A stretch of 64,000 nucleotides of DNA from assembly GCA_022819945.1 (NCBI GenBank), contig JAJEGI010000013.1, positions 1 to 64,000 of the forward strand, read 5' to 3'. The translations under genes and the position numbers were made by a program. Below are positions 1 through 8,368 of this stretch, piece by piece; positions within the stretch are counted from its first letter, which is position 1; each line of letters begins with the position of its first letter. The stretch is from Candidatus Poribacteria bacterium. Lineage in GTDB: Bacteria; Poribacteria; WGA-4E; WGA-3G. The notes under the pieces were generated by a model. It saw only the letters and a list, made by a program, of their open reading frames with translations. It was not told the DNA's origin and did no database searches.

Positions 1-365
1 GGTCCCAAGGGTTCGGCTGTCCGCCGATTAAAGTGGCACGCGAGCTGGGTTTAGAACGTCGTAAGACAGTTCGGTCCCTATCTGGTACGGGCGTAGGATA
101 TTTGAGAGATGCTGCCCCTAGTATGAGAAGACCGGGGTGGACGTACCTCTAGTGCACCAGTTGTCACGCCAGTGGCACCGCTGGGTAGCTATGTACGGAG
201 AGGAGAAACGCTGAAAGCATCTAAGCGTGAAACCTCCCTCAAGATAAGATATCCCACAACGTTAAGTTGGTAAGACTCCTTCGAGATAAGAAGGTTGATA
301 GGCCAGATGTGTACACCGTGTGAGCGGTTCAGCTAACTGGTACTAATAAGTCGAGGGCTTGATAA
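1..365 (+). rRNA. rrl: 23S ribosomal RNA, 3' part
   Basis: The 3' end of large-subunit rRNA, cut by the window start. It reads through the conserved segment with AAAGTGGCACGCGAGCTGGG and GGTTTAGAACGTCGT, typical of the peptidyl-transferase to sarcin-ricin part of bacterial 23S. It closes with the conserved GGTACTAATAAGTCGAGGGC tail. The exact 3' end is estimated. No tRNA lies between it and the 5S gene. Confidence 0.97.
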
Positions 366-501
366 CTTCTTTTCTCATTCTACCGACCCCTCACACCTAT
401 GCAATTGTCAAATATTCTTATTATGACTCAGCAACGATTTACGGTAGGAGCGATCTCCGAATCGCGACTTTCGGCTAAGTTTGAGTCGTATAAAAAGATT
501 T

Positions 502-619
502 TCCGGTGGCTATAGCGAAGGGGACCCACCCGTACCCATCCCGAACACGGTAGTTAAGCCCTTCAGCGCTGATGATACTTCGGGGGCGACCCCGCGGGAA
601 AGTAGGTCGCTGCCGGGAA
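502..619 (+). rRNA. rrf: 5S ribosomal RNA
   Basis: About 118 nt in 5S layout. The 5' TCCGGTGGC pairs with the 3' GCTGCCGGGA to form helix I. The conserved CCCATCCCGAACACGG block and GAAAGTAGGTCGCTGCC lie between. It sits about 135 nt after the 23S end, so it is the last gene of the rRNA operon. Confidence 0.95.
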
Positions 620-626
620 TCCTCTC

Positions 627-661
627 AAAGGGCAGGTGAATAACCTGCCCTTTCGTTATTT
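627..661 (+). terminator. Rho-independent terminator of the rRNA operon
   Basis: An 11-bp perfect stem (AAAGGGCAGGT / ACCTGCCCTTT) with a 5-nt loop, followed by a T-rich run, directly after the 5S gene. Confidence 0.85.
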
Positions 662-1052
662 CTCTAACCAACCCCTTATCCCCAAAAGTCTTTTCAAGCA
701 AAATTAGTGATTTTTATGAATATAATTTGCTTTTTCCCTGAAAGTATCCTATAATTCACAGTTGGATATAGACTTTTTTATTTTTGATTTGAATAAAAAC
801 AAGATTTAACCTATTATAACTGAATAAGTGTGTCAATTGCCGCGCGATGCGTCGCGAGGAACGGTGCGAACGCGCCACAGGTTAACAGTTGACTGCAGTT
901 TATTCTCAAACTCACGTTCACAAAGGGGTAGCAAGCTGCGCGATCCAGAGGATTTCGCACAGGCTACTCAAAATCATCAGTTGTGTAAAACTCTCAATGG
1001 TGCCAGTAGCCATTTCTCACACAGACCCTTTATATTAAGGAAGGATGAAATC
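662..1052. other. Intergenic region with one promoter
   Basis: 391 bases, A+T-rich to about 830, then more mixed. It holds the promoter at 727-755. The open frame continues upstream of the next gene to 828, but that part lacks a ribosome binding site and looks non-coding. I see nothing else. Confidence 0.6.
727..755 (+). promoter_or_regulatory. Sigma-70-type promoter
   Basis: TTGCTT (727-732), 17-bp spacer, TATAAT (750-755), in A+T-rich DNA. It points toward the lipoprotein gene at 1053, with a leader of about 290 nt. Confidence 0.55.
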
Positions 1053-1709
1053 ATGAAACGCTATCTGTCTTTTTTACCAGAAATTCATCAGACATTCCGC
1101 AGAGGTTCTTTCTATTCAACCGTTCGCGCGTGTGTCCTATTGATTGTCTTCGCGCTTTTGGCAATCCAGTGCACGTCGTCCCGTCAAGAACAGTACCCTG
1201 TTCCTGAAACCGCGATGCAGGCTGAGGAGAACCAAGCGGGTTTACCTGAAAGTGCTACTGTCCGTTTGCAGGAACAGCCTTATCTTAGAAACACTTTCAA
1301 AGAACCTATACCCGCAAGCAGATCCGGGTTAGACGACTTCTTCGCAAGGACGCGTGGGACAGTTCAACATGCTGCCGTCGTCTCCGGTGGATCGTTTGAT
1401 GTCCTGAAGGCATTTGTTGCCAAAGGGTGGGCCCCTATTGTAATGATCCAATTTCAAGGACGCACCCCAGAAATCTTGCCAATCTCCGACTACAACGACC
1501 AACTCAGCGAGGTCTTTCTTCAAAATCCTACCAATCTCTCCAAACGCCGCTTGACCTACAAAGAATTTGAAGCGGCTTGGCGCAAGAACTCGCAAAACAA
1601 ATGTGTTTTGATCACACCGCAGAAACTCACAGAAACAGATATTCAGAAGGTGTTAGGGAGATATTTACCTGCGGAGGCGTTCCAGCAGGTTAACATCAGA
1701 AGCCGCTAA
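1053..1709 (+). CDS. Putative lipoprotein with a degenerate C39-peptidase-like domain
   Basis: 218 aa. ATG 1053 is chosen because AAGGAAGG (1037-1044) lies 8 nt upstream and the protein then starts with a long signal sequence. A basic N-terminus is followed by a hydrophobic stretch ending in LLAIQC, a non-ideal lipobox with Gln before the Cys. Residues about 100-200 (GWAPIVMIQF, then NPT and LTYKEFEAAW) resemble the second half of papain-like C39 domains, where a Lys/Tyr-x-x-F-x-x-W block follows the DP element. The catalytic Cys and the His of the usual HYVV segment are not apparent. If the relation is real, the protein is probably a non-catalytic binding protein. Family assignment is an inference; lipid anchoring is likely. 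Confidence 0.6.
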   Translation: MKRYLSFLPEIHQTFRRGSFYSTVRACVLLIVFALLAIQCTSSRQEQYPVPETAMQAEENQAGLPESATVRLQEQPYLRNTFKEPIPASRSGLDDFFARTRGTVQHAAVVSGGSFDVLKAFVAKGWAPIVMIQFQGRTPEILPISDYNDQLSEVFLQNPTNLSKRRLTYKEFEAAWRKNSQNKCVLITPQKLTETDIQKVLGRYLPAEAFQQVNIRSR

Positions 1710-2277
1710 CGTCACATTTTATGAATCGAACTGATATTCTGGACGCATCGTGTGTTCCTGTTGCACGGTGCGTTGCCTTTCGCGGATGTGTTGGAGACCG
1801 CGCGCTACAACGGTGCACGCTAATATCACTCGCTGAATCAAACGAAGGCGTATGGAGAAACCTATACGTCGGCAACATTGTCGAGGCAACTGGCACATAG
1901 GATATTTCAGTGAAATTGACACAACGGACGATTCACAAAAGCGATGTAAACGAAATTTAATAAGTTATCTTTAGACAGTTCATAAAAGCGATGTAAACGA
2001 AATTTAGTAAGGTATCGTTAGACGATTCACAAAAGTGATGTAAACGAAATTTAGTAAGGTATCGTTAGACGATTCATATAGATAATCAGGTGAAAACCGC
2101 AGTCTTAAGTTTCAGCATGTAGATTATATCATTTCGTACTATGCAATATTTTTCACAAAGGAAAATAGAACTTACGCGAAATTGAAATGTCCCTAACGAA
2201 CCGGTTGGCAGAATTTGAAATCTTGCCAACAGATATGGAAAATTAGTTCATACCCATATATCAAAAGGAGCGAATCC
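1710..2277. other. Intergenic region carrying a 47-bp tandem repeat
   Basis: 568 bases without a convincing gene. The middle part holds the tandem repeat at 1927-2077. The stretch 1736-1900 is open on the minus strand but has no ribosome binding site and no recognisable product. Confidence 0.6.
1927..2077. repeat. 47-bp tandem repeat, three copies plus a partial fourth
   Basis: Units begin with GACGATTCAC or a close variant at 1927, 1974, 2021 and 2068, exactly 47 bp apart. Each contains GATGTAAACGAAATTTA. The second and third copies are nearly identical and the first has diverged. There are no unique spacers, so this is not CRISPR. Confidence 0.9.
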
Positions 2278-2790
2278 ATGAAACGCTATTTGGCAATTCT
2301 CACAATGATTGCTTTCGCATTGGTCGCCGGTATTACCGGATGTTCAACCGATGAAGAAAATCCCAGCACAGAAAATCCAGTCGCTAGTGGCGGAAGTGAC
2401 GAAGAATCGTCAGTCCGATACGGTCTTAACGATAAATACGACAATGTCCGAAACGGTGCCCGTCTGGTTATATCCTATGATGCGGCGACCGATGCCTTTA
2501 CAGGCACTGTTACAAATACGACCAATGGGATTTTAACCCAAGTTCGCGTTGAAGTTCATTTATATAACGGTACGGTTACCGTTGATGAACTCGGTCCAAC
2601 ACCCAACGTTGATCTTCAGCCCGGTGCATCGCACGCCATCACACTTCCGGTCGGGGGCCAATCCTTTACCGAGTGGGTAGCTCACCCCGAAGTCGGACCC
2701 AGCTCGGGTGGCGGTGGTGAAGGCGGTGAAGGCGGCAATGAACACGGCGGTGCTGGCGGCGAAGGTGGCAATGAAGGCGGGGGTGGTTAA
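2278..2790 (+). CDS. Lipoprotein with Gly/Glu/His-rich tail (paralogue 1)
   Basis: 170 aa. ATG 2278 follows AAGGAG at 2265-2270. A signal peptide ends in the lipobox AGITGC, so the mature protein should be lipid-anchored. Residues about 40-135 form a compact beta-type domain (KYDNVRNGARLVISYD, TGTVTNTTN, VRVEVHLYNG, LGPTPNVDLQPG, EWVAHPEVG). This resembles the FxLYD-like family of small extracellular beta domains, but I cannot name it firmly. The last about 35 residues are low-complexity Gly/Glu with an NEHGG block. It is the first of three tandem paralogues (next at 2979 and 3925). Function unknown; the acidic, His-containing tail could bind metal (inference). Confidence 0.8.
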   Translation: MKRYLAILTMIAFALVAGITGCSTDEENPSTENPVASGGSDEESSVRYGLNDKYDNVRNGARLVISYDAATDAFTGTVTNTTNGILTQVRVEVHLYNGTVTVDELGPTPNVDLQPGASHAITLPVGGQSFTEWVAHPEVGPSSGGGGEGGEGGNEHGGAGGEGGNEGGGG

Positions 2791-2912
2791 GCTAACCACT
2801 TCAGCACTGATGCAACCGAGGCCCCTGTTAGCAGATGCCTCTAAGGGAGCAACATACTAATCATCGCTTTTCTATAGAGGCAAACGATAGTAGATTACAT
2901 TTTATCTTTCAT

Positions 2913-2957
2913 CAATTCATACAATTCATACAATTCATACAATTCATACAATTCATG
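2913..2957. repeat. 9-bp microsatellite, five copies
   Basis: CAATTCATA repeated five times head to tail, the last copy ending in G. It lies 21 bp before the start codon of the next gene, just before the ribosome binding site, so copy-number changes could alter leader length. Confidence 0.9.
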
Positions 2958-2978
2958 CTTTTAGAAAGGAGCACACTC

Positions 2979-3614
2979 ATGAAACGCAATTTTGGAACCT
3001 TCACCCTACTGGTTGCCGTATTGATGGCAACGGCGATTATCGGTTGCGACCGCGCAACACCACCGATGATACCTACCGAATCAGATGCATCCGATGGTAT
3101 GATGCCCCCAATGCCAGGAAGCGACGAAGAATCGGCAAATCAACTCACTCTGGCTGAGACGTATGATCATACCCGAAAAGGGGCACGTCTCATTATGGCT
3201 TATGATGCAGTCACCAATACCTTTATAGGAACTGTTGAAAATACCACAAATGCGGTTTTACAGCAAGTTCGCGTCGAAATTCACCTATTCAACAGCCAGG
3301 GACCCAATCCAACGGATCCGGAACTCGGTCCAACGCCTCCAGTTGACCTTGCCCCCGGTGAAATAATACCCATTGAGCTGATGGCAGTGAACGAACCCTT
3401 TGACATGTGGGTAGCTCACCCCGAAGTCGGACCCAGTTCCGGCGGTGGTGCTGAAGGTGGCGGTGAACACGGCGGTGCTGGCGGCGAAGGCGGTGCTGAG
3501 GCAGGCGAAGGTGGTGGTGCGGCTCCCGAAGGTGCCGAAGCCGGTGGTGCTGAAGGTGGCGGTGAACACGGCGGTGCTGGCGGCGAAGGTGGTGCTGAAG
3601 GTGGCGGTAATTAA
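2979..3614 (+). CDS. Lipoprotein with long Gly/Glu/His-rich tail (paralogue 2)
   Basis: 211 aa. ATG 2979 follows AAAGGAG (2965-2971). The signal peptide ends in the lipobox TAIIGC. The core domain aligns through YDHTRKGARLIMAYD, GTVENTTN, VRVEIHLFN, ELGPTPPVDLAPG and MWVAHPEVG with the genes on both sides. The tail is much longer than in paralogue 1. It is about 70 residues of Gly/Glu/Ala with two identical GGGEHGGAGGEGGAE blocks, so it has grown by internal duplication. A terminator follows at 3652. Surface-exposed and lipid-anchored; function unknown. Confidence 0.8.
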   Translation: MKRNFGTFTLLVAVLMATAIIGCDRATPPMIPTESDASDGMMPPMPGSDEESANQLTLAETYDHTRKGARLIMAYDAVTNTFIGTVENTTNAVLQQVRVEIHLFNSQGPNPTDPELGPTPPVDLAPGEIIPIELMAVNEPFDMWVAHPEVGPSSGGGAEGGGEHGGAGGEGGAEAGEGGGAAPEGAEAGGAEGGGEHGGAGGEGGAEGGGN

Positions 3615-3651
3615 ACCAGGCACTTCAGTGCTTCTGTTAGCATACTTCTCT

Positions 3652-3684
3652 AAGGGAGCAATACACCAATTGCTCCCTTTTTTG
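3652..3684 (+). terminator. Rho-independent terminator
   Basis: An 11-bp perfect stem (AAGGGAGCAAT / ATTGCTCCCTT), 6-nt loop and six T residues. A similar TAAGGGAGCAA half-site without its partner follows paralogue 1 near 2843, consistent with duplication of the gene plus its downstream region. Confidence 0.85.
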
Positions 3685-3720
3685 TAAACATATCTGCTAA
3701 TCCTAACGTCTTGCTTAACA

Positions 3721-3881
3721 CTCCCCCGTCAAATCCCCAGGCTTTAGCTTGCGGGTGTAGACAGCTCATGATATAATATAAAAAGTGAATTTGACGATTG
3801 GAGCGACAGTAAGACGGTGGCCTCTCTAAGAAAACCGCAGTTGCTACGAAGCCCTTGCCTTTAGGTAGTGGGTGGTATCAC
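3721..3881 (+). mobile_element. IS200/IS605-like remnant with omega-RNA-type right end
   Basis: About 160 bp without an open frame. The 3' part reads GCGACAGTAAGACGGTGGCC, then GAAAACCGCAGTTGC, then GAAGCCCTTGCCTTTAGG and TAGTGGGTGG. This is the order seen at the right end of TnpB-carrying IS605-group elements, where the same bases form the scaffold end of the omega RNA. The final hairpin pairs CCC..GCCT with AGGT..GGG. The left part has CCCCAGGCTTTAGCTTGCGG. No tnpA or tnpB is present, so it would be a non-autonomous or decayed copy. Assignment rests on pattern memory; the boundaries are approximate. Confidence 0.5.
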
Positions 3882-3924
3882 AAAATAACGTTCAAATTCC
3901 TATCTTGTAGAAAGAGGTATACTC

Positions 3925-4407
3925 ATGAATCCGATTTACAGCATCCTTGTCGCAAGTGCCATCGTGTTGTTCGCCAGTATAAGCGGGTGTTCAAAAACGG
4001 AACAATTATCCGTTGATGACGGCGACGAGGAATCTAACGTTGAACTTACCCTTACCGATACGTACGATAAAGTTCGCAACGGAGCCCGACTGATTTTAAA
4101 TTACGATACGCAAAGCAACGCCTTCAAAGGCACGGTCGAAAACACTACAGACGAAACTTTGAAACGGGTCCGCATCGAAGTTCACTTGTCAAACGGAAAA
4201 GAACTCGGCCCAACAGCACCAGGCGACCTCGCCCCCGGTGAAAAAAGAGAAATCCTACTCGCCGCAACCAGCACCAATTTTGACAAATGGACAGCCCATC
4301 CTGAAGTCGGAGAGGGCGAACACGGCAGCGATGGAGAAGGAGAACGCGGTGAACATGATGCAGAAGGTGACAGCGAACATGATGGTGAAGACGGTGAACA
4401 CAACTAA
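3925..4407 (+). CDS. Lipoprotein with acidic His-rich tail (paralogue 3)
   Basis: 160 aa. ATG 3925 follows AAAGAGG. The signal peptide ends in the lipobox SISGC. The core domain repeats the family pattern: TYDKVRNGARLILNYD, GTVENTTDETL, VRIEVHLSNG, LGPTAPGDLAPG, KWTAHPEVG. The tail differs from the other two. It is mostly Glu, Asp, Gly and His (GEGERGEHDAEGD and similar), hence strongly acidic. Its 3' end overlaps the next gene by 29 bases, suggesting translational coupling. Function unknown. Confidence 0.8.
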   Translation: MNPIYSILVASAIVLFASISGCSKTEQLSVDDGDEESNVELTLTDTYDKVRNGARLILNYDTQSNAFKGTVENTTDETLKRVRIEVHLSNGKELGPTAPGDLAPGEKREILLAATSTNFDKWTAHPEVGEGEHGSDGEGERGEHDAEGDSEHDGEDGEHN

Positions 4408-5029
4408 ACGATTTTCGATAGGCATCTGTTTGCTTGTATCGGTGTGGATTTTCGGATTCACACCGTTCACGTCCGCCGAGAAACCTCCAGAAAATATCCT
4501 CAAAAACGGCGATTTCGACCTTAACCTTGAAGGGTGGCACCATTGGACGCATGCCGATGCTGCTGCCCTTTTTCAAACGGAGGGCAAAAAGGCAGAACCC
4601 GTTGTCGGCAAAAAAGTTGCTTACGTCAAAATCAGCAAGGCTGGCGCGCTATGGCACATCCAATTCTATCAGCAACCCTTCACATTGGAGAAAGGCACGA
4701 CCTATACCTACAGTTTGTGGGCGAAAAGTGAAAAACTGAGAACTGTTGTAATGCGGATTCTGCATCAAGGTGACCCATGGAATGAATATGCAAGGCAGAC
4801 AATCAATCTGTCAGAAGAATGGAAAGAATTCTTCATCACCTTCAAAATGACAGCAGATGATGTCAACACACGCGCCGGCATCATCATGGGCGCAGAGAAG
4901 GTTGATGTCTGGTTCGACCACATCCGTCTCTACGAAGGCGAGTACGTCGCTGACATCGAAGGTGCTGAACCACAAGCAGTTGAACCTTCGGATAAATTAA
5001 CAACAACTTGGGCATCTCTTAAAAGGTGA
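4379..5029 (+). CDS. Secreted protein with CBM4/9-type carbohydrate-binding domain
   Basis: 216 aa. The frame is open from 4238, but ATG 4379 (or 4382) fits best: AAGGTG lies 8 nt upstream and a clear signal peptide follows (KRFSIGICLLVSVWIFGF, then TSAEK). Residues about 35-190 form one jelly-roll domain with NGDFDLNLEGWHHWTH, the usual opening of CBM_4_9 modules, then FTLEKGTTYTYSLWAKSE and a closing VWFDHIRLYEG. These families bind glycan chains and normally accompany a glycoside hydrolase; here the domain stands alone. It overlaps paralogue 3 of the lipoprotein family, so the two may act together at the cell surface (inference). Confidence 0.75.
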   Translation: MMVKTVNTTKRFSIGICLLVSVWIFGFTPFTSAEKPPENILKNGDFDLNLEGWHHWTHADAAALFQTEGKKAEPVVGKKVAYVKISKAGALWHIQFYQQPFTLEKGTTYTYSLWAKSEKLRTVVMRILHQGDPWNEYARQTINLSEEWKEFFITFKMTADDVNTRAGIIMGAEKVDVWFDHIRLYEGEYVADIEGAEPQAVEPSDKLTTTWASLKR

Positions 5030-5061
5030 GGCTTTAAGTCGTTTTAGAGGTAATCAGGACA

Positions 5062-5601
5062 ATGGCAAAACTATATAAGCAAATTTCACCGAAACTACAG
5101 CAATTCATCGAAAACCAAAAAATCTTCTTTGTCGCAACCGCAACAGCCGATAGTAGAATCAATCTATCTCCAAAAGGCATGGATTCCCTACGCGTCCTTA
5201 ATCCAAACCGCGTTGCTTGGTTAAACGTGACTGGAAGTGGTAATGAAACCGCCGCACACGTTCAAGAAAACCCGCGAATGACGCTTATGTTCACCGCATT
5301 TGAGGATAACCCTTTAATCCTCCGACTCTACGGCACCGCAAAAGCCATCCACAAAGACGATCCCGAATGGCAACTACTCTTTCCGTTATTCACATCACTA
5401 CCGGGAGCAAGGCAAATCTTTGATCTTACTATTGAACTTGTGCAAACCTCGTGTGGAATGGCTGTACCGCTTTACGACTACGCCGGTGAAAGGGAACAGT
5501 TGAACGCGTGGGCGACCAAGAAAGGCGAAGAGGGTGTAGAAGCCTATTGGAAAGAGACCAATCACACCAGCCTTGATGGAAAACCGACCCGTTTCGCTTG
5601 A
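5062..5601 (+). CDS. Pyridoxamine 5'-phosphate oxidase-family FMN-binding protein
   Basis: 179 aa. Starts with KQISPKLQQFIENQKIFFVATA, then NLSPKGMDSLRVLN, AWLNVTGSGNETAAHVQENP and LRLYGTAKAIH. This is the order of strands in the split-barrel flavin-binding fold of PPOX-like proteins. It lacks the C-terminal dimer segment of true PdxH, so it is not the vitamin B6 enzyme. Family members bind FMN, F420 or haem; the substrate cannot be read from sequence. Cytoplasmic (no signal peptide). Start ATG 5062 has AGGAC 5-10 nt upstream. Confidence 0.85.
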   Translation: MAKLYKQISPKLQQFIENQKIFFVATATADSRINLSPKGMDSLRVLNPNRVAWLNVTGSGNETAAHVQENPRMTLMFTAFEDNPLILRLYGTAKAIHKDDPEWQLLFPLFTSLPGARQIFDLTIELVQTSCGMAVPLYDYAGEREQLNAWATKKGEEGVEAYWKETNHTSLDGKPTRFA

Positions 5602-5626
5602 ATATTAGTCCTGAACCATATATAAT

Positions 5627-5656
5627 ATACGTTGGCGTTAAACGTATGTTGTTTTT
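5627..5656 (+). terminator. Possible terminator
   Basis: A 7-bp stem (ATACGTT / AACGTAT) followed within a few bases by a T5 run, 26 bases after the PPOX-family stop codon. The stem is A+T-rich and weak. Confidence 0.3.
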
Positions 5657-5764
5657 GCCCGATGGCCCCTTAAAAAACTACAAGTACCCGAAAGCGGATC
5701 GACCTAATCAGGAACCGGTTTTTGACAACGGAAAAACCGATCAGAAACCCTATATTTAAAAATA

Positions 5765-8368
5765 ATGAAAATATCGTTTATTGTTTTCATCGCACTCTTT
5801 ACAGTATCATCAGTTGCACACGCACTTCCACCGGATCCTGAGCTCCAAAGCGCAATCCAAACGGCTCGACAATTCACCAACCTCAAACCGAGGTACACCG
5901 CAAACGAAATAACGGAATGCGCAACCGACAGTTTTGTCACCCTCGCCAAGAATTGGCACAACTTACCCGCAATATATCGGCAGGAACTCAAACCGATTTT
6001 CCTACGACCCGGGCTCCCCGGTAGTTTCTTCGGCGAGATAGAACTGCCAGAAAAATTTACCACACCGCACTTCAGACTCCATTACACACGCGTCGGACCC
6101 CATGCACCACCGCTTGAAGATTTTCATCCACGTAACGGTGTTCCTGACTATATTGATCTCTGTGCTGATGCGATGGAGCGCGCCTATCACGTTCAAATCG
6201 ACCTCATGGGGTTTAAAGTCCCCTACATCGACTTTTGGGCAGCGCAGAACGGCGGCGATCATAAATACGATGTCTATCTCTTTACCTTCCCCGCACTCGG
6301 TATCACCACAGCGGATTGGTTTGAAGGACGCGTCTTATCTACTTCACTGACCGTCGCACCCTATTTCATGATTAATTCGCGTATCTACGATTACGTAGGG
6401 AAAGCCGAAGGCATCCGCTATCTTGAAACGACCTGTACACACGAATTCCTACATGGCATCCAGTTTGGCTACAACGCCTATATGCCGACATGGTTCATGG
6501 AAGCCTCCGCAACTTGGATAGAAGTCATGACTTATGACGGCGGACGCGTTGACGATGGCGATACGCTTCCCGATCCCGATGAACCCAATGAAACCGATTC
6601 TTATAACTACTACATCCATCAGCTCCGCCGCTGGTTTCTCATTCCCGATATTTCGCTTGAGAGCCGTATCGGCGACCACGAGTACGGTTCCGTTATCTGG
6701 GCACTGTATATGGCAGAACGATTCGGGTACGATATTATCCGGCAGTTTTACGAAAATACTACTGATGGCAGTTATCGCGAGATGGGAAACTTCTATGATG
6801 TCTTTACGAATCACGGCACCACACTCGCCGAAGCATTCAAGACCTTCACGGTATGGAACTATTTTACGCACAACCGCGCCAATACAGCAACCGATATACC
6901 TGGCTACAAGTTCGCACATCGTTTCCCGCCGGTTGCTATTCATCCAAACGATGTCCACACCAGTTATCCAATCCGCGCCGATTTCGATTCCGAATCGATG
7001 CCTGAGCATTTCGCATCACGATATATTGTCTTCCGACCGACACGTGTTATGCCAGAGTTTGCAATCAAAATTGATGGCGCAGACCTCGCACCCATAGATA
7101 TGAGTCGTCTAACGCTGAATGATCAAAGAAGAATTCAGGGAGAACTCGATCGGCATACATTTACAGGGTTGCGCGGGTGGGCTGCCAAATTTATTGTTAA
7201 AAAACAGAACGGTACCACTGAAATCAAGGAGGCATTTACCTATCAACGCGCCCAAGAAGCGCAGATGACATTCAAAGATTTTGGTGGAGATATTCGGGAA
7301 ATTGCACTCATTCTGATCAACATGCATCCCGATGTTGAACAGGTCATAATCTCCGGCGGCACTTTCGGCGGGGCTGTCAGTTATACCGCTGGCGCACCAC
7401 CAGCAGGGACACTCTCCAACGTACAAGTCACGCAAGGCAGTAATGGACCCATAGTGACGTGGGATATTGACAACTCAACTGATATTCGGGAAATCGCAAT
7501 TGTCAGAAAACGCTATGAACTCCTAAGTGAGACAGATGCTCCGCAACCCTTTCAGAACTCTAATGAACCCCTCGCTGCCGCTGATCGCGATGGAAATGGC
7601 ATCCCTGAAGATGATATAGCGATTGTCGGTCGTGTGGATCTCACGCAAACACGGTTTGAAGATTCGACTGTCTTTCAGGATGTTAATATAGATAGTATAT
7701 TCTTTGATCCAAACAATATCCACTATTACTATGCCGTTGCACCTGTTAACGCTATGGGTATTATGGGCACGCCGAGTATCGCACCAGATGGCATTGTACC
7801 CGGATTCGACACGACAAACGGGGCACCTGCCTTCTTTATCCATACACAACCCCACGGCACAGGCGAGTGGCTGGTTGAAGTCCAAAGCACGCAACCCTTA
7901 CAAGCCGCGCCACACCTGACCGTAGAAAGTCCTAACAGAGATAGTTATACCGTTTTTTTAACGCAAGAAACCGAAACAAAATGGAGCGGAACGCTCCGCA
8001 CCAATGGATTTCCACCGACAGGTATCTATCTCTATAAAATTCGTGGACACACCCCGACTGGCGTAGTCGGCACCCGAATCTGGCAAGGACAAACCTTCAA
8101 CTATATCGCCAACAGTGCGAATCGAAATGTCACAGTTGCACCTAACCCACTATATGCAGGGCAGGGCAGACATCTGACCTTCTATCCGAAGGGCTTGACC
8201 GTTGAAATCTACGATGCTTTGGGAAATTTGGTTAAAGTACTTAGTAACGCATCCGAATGGGATTGCACAAACGCACGCGGCGAAATGGTCTGCACTGGAC
8301 TGTACTTCTTCCGAGCAACCGATGGAAACGGGCTCCAAAGTACCGGAAAATTCTGTGTAATAAAATGA
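5765..8368 (+). CDS. Secreted zinc metalloprotease with C-terminal sorting-type domain
   Basis: 867 aa. A signal peptide (MKISFIVFIALFTVSSVAHA) is followed by a putative peptidase domain of about residues 90-370. The zinc motif HEFLHGIQFG is at residues 226-235, and the Glu in WFMEASATW lies downstream, as in gluzincin-type enzymes. The surrounding NGVPDYIDLCADAMERAY and YDVYLF segments match the MXAN_6640-type putative peptidases of secreting bacteria. The middle holds beta-sandwich modules. The C-terminal about 85 residues (VAPNPLYAGQG, VEIYDALGNLVKVL, CTGLYFFRATDG) look like FlgD/T9SS-type sorting domains. A perfect 8-bp inverted repeat (5716-5739) sits just upstream. The stop codon overlaps the next start (ATGA). 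Confidence 0.8.
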   Translation: MKISFIVFIALFTVSSVAHALPPDPELQSAIQTARQFTNLKPRYTANEITECATDSFVTLAKNWHNLPAIYRQELKPIFLRPGLPGSFFGEIELPEKFTTPHFRLHYTRVGPHAPPLEDFHPRNGVPDYIDLCADAMERAYHVQIDLMGFKVPYIDFWAAQNGGDHKYDVYLFTFPALGITTADWFEGRVLSTSLTVAPYFMINSRIYDYVGKAEGIRYLETTCTHEFLHGIQFGYNAYMPTWFMEASATWIEVMTYDGGRVDDGDTLPDPDEPNETDSYNYYIHQLRRWFLIPDISLESRIGDHEYGSVIWALYMAERFGYDIIRQFYENTTDGSYREMGNFYDVFTNHGTTLAEAFKTFTVWNYFTHNRANTATDIPGYKFAHRFPPVAIHPNDVHTSYPIRADFDSESMPEHFASRYIVFRPTRVMPEFAIKIDGADLAPIDMSRLTLNDQRRIQGELDRHTFTGLRGWAAKFIVKKQNGTTEIKEAFTYQRAQEAQMTFKDFGGDIREIALILINMHPDVEQVIISGGTFGGAVSYTAGAPPAGTLSNVQVTQGSNGPIVTWDIDNSTDIREIAIVRKRYELLSETDAPQPFQNSNEPLAAADRDGNGIPEDDIAIVGRVDLTQTRFEDSTVFQDVNIDSIFFDPNNIHYYYAVAPVNAMGIMGTPSIAPDGIVPGFDTTNGAPAFFIHTQPHGTGEWLVEVQSTQPLQAAPHLTVESPNRDSYTVFLTQETETKWSGTLRTNGFPPTGIYLYKIRGHTPTGVVGTRIWQGQTFNYIANSANRNVTVAPNPLYAGQGRHLTFYPKGLTVEIYDALGNLVKVLSNASEWDCTNARGEMVCTGLYFFRATDGNGLQSTGKFCVIK

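Noticed and set aside
366..501. tRNA between 23S and 5S
   Set aside because: No cloverleaf or CCA-type end; the stretch GGAGCGATCTCCGAATCGC is a short hairpin-like repeat.
828..1052. Upstream extension of the first lipoprotein gene
   Set aside because: The frame is open but lacks a ribosome site and would put 75 polar residues before a clear signal peptide.
1927..2077. CRISPR array
   Set aside because: Units are contiguous 47-bp tandem copies with no variable spacers and no cas genes nearby.
4145..4576. Minus-strand gene opposite the third lipoprotein
   Set aside because: It is the antisense of low-complexity acidic codons, rich in Arg/His with no ribosome site or family.
6449..7009. Long minus-strand frame inside the metalloprotease
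   Set aside because: Shadow of a well-supported gene; no homology pattern and no start signal.
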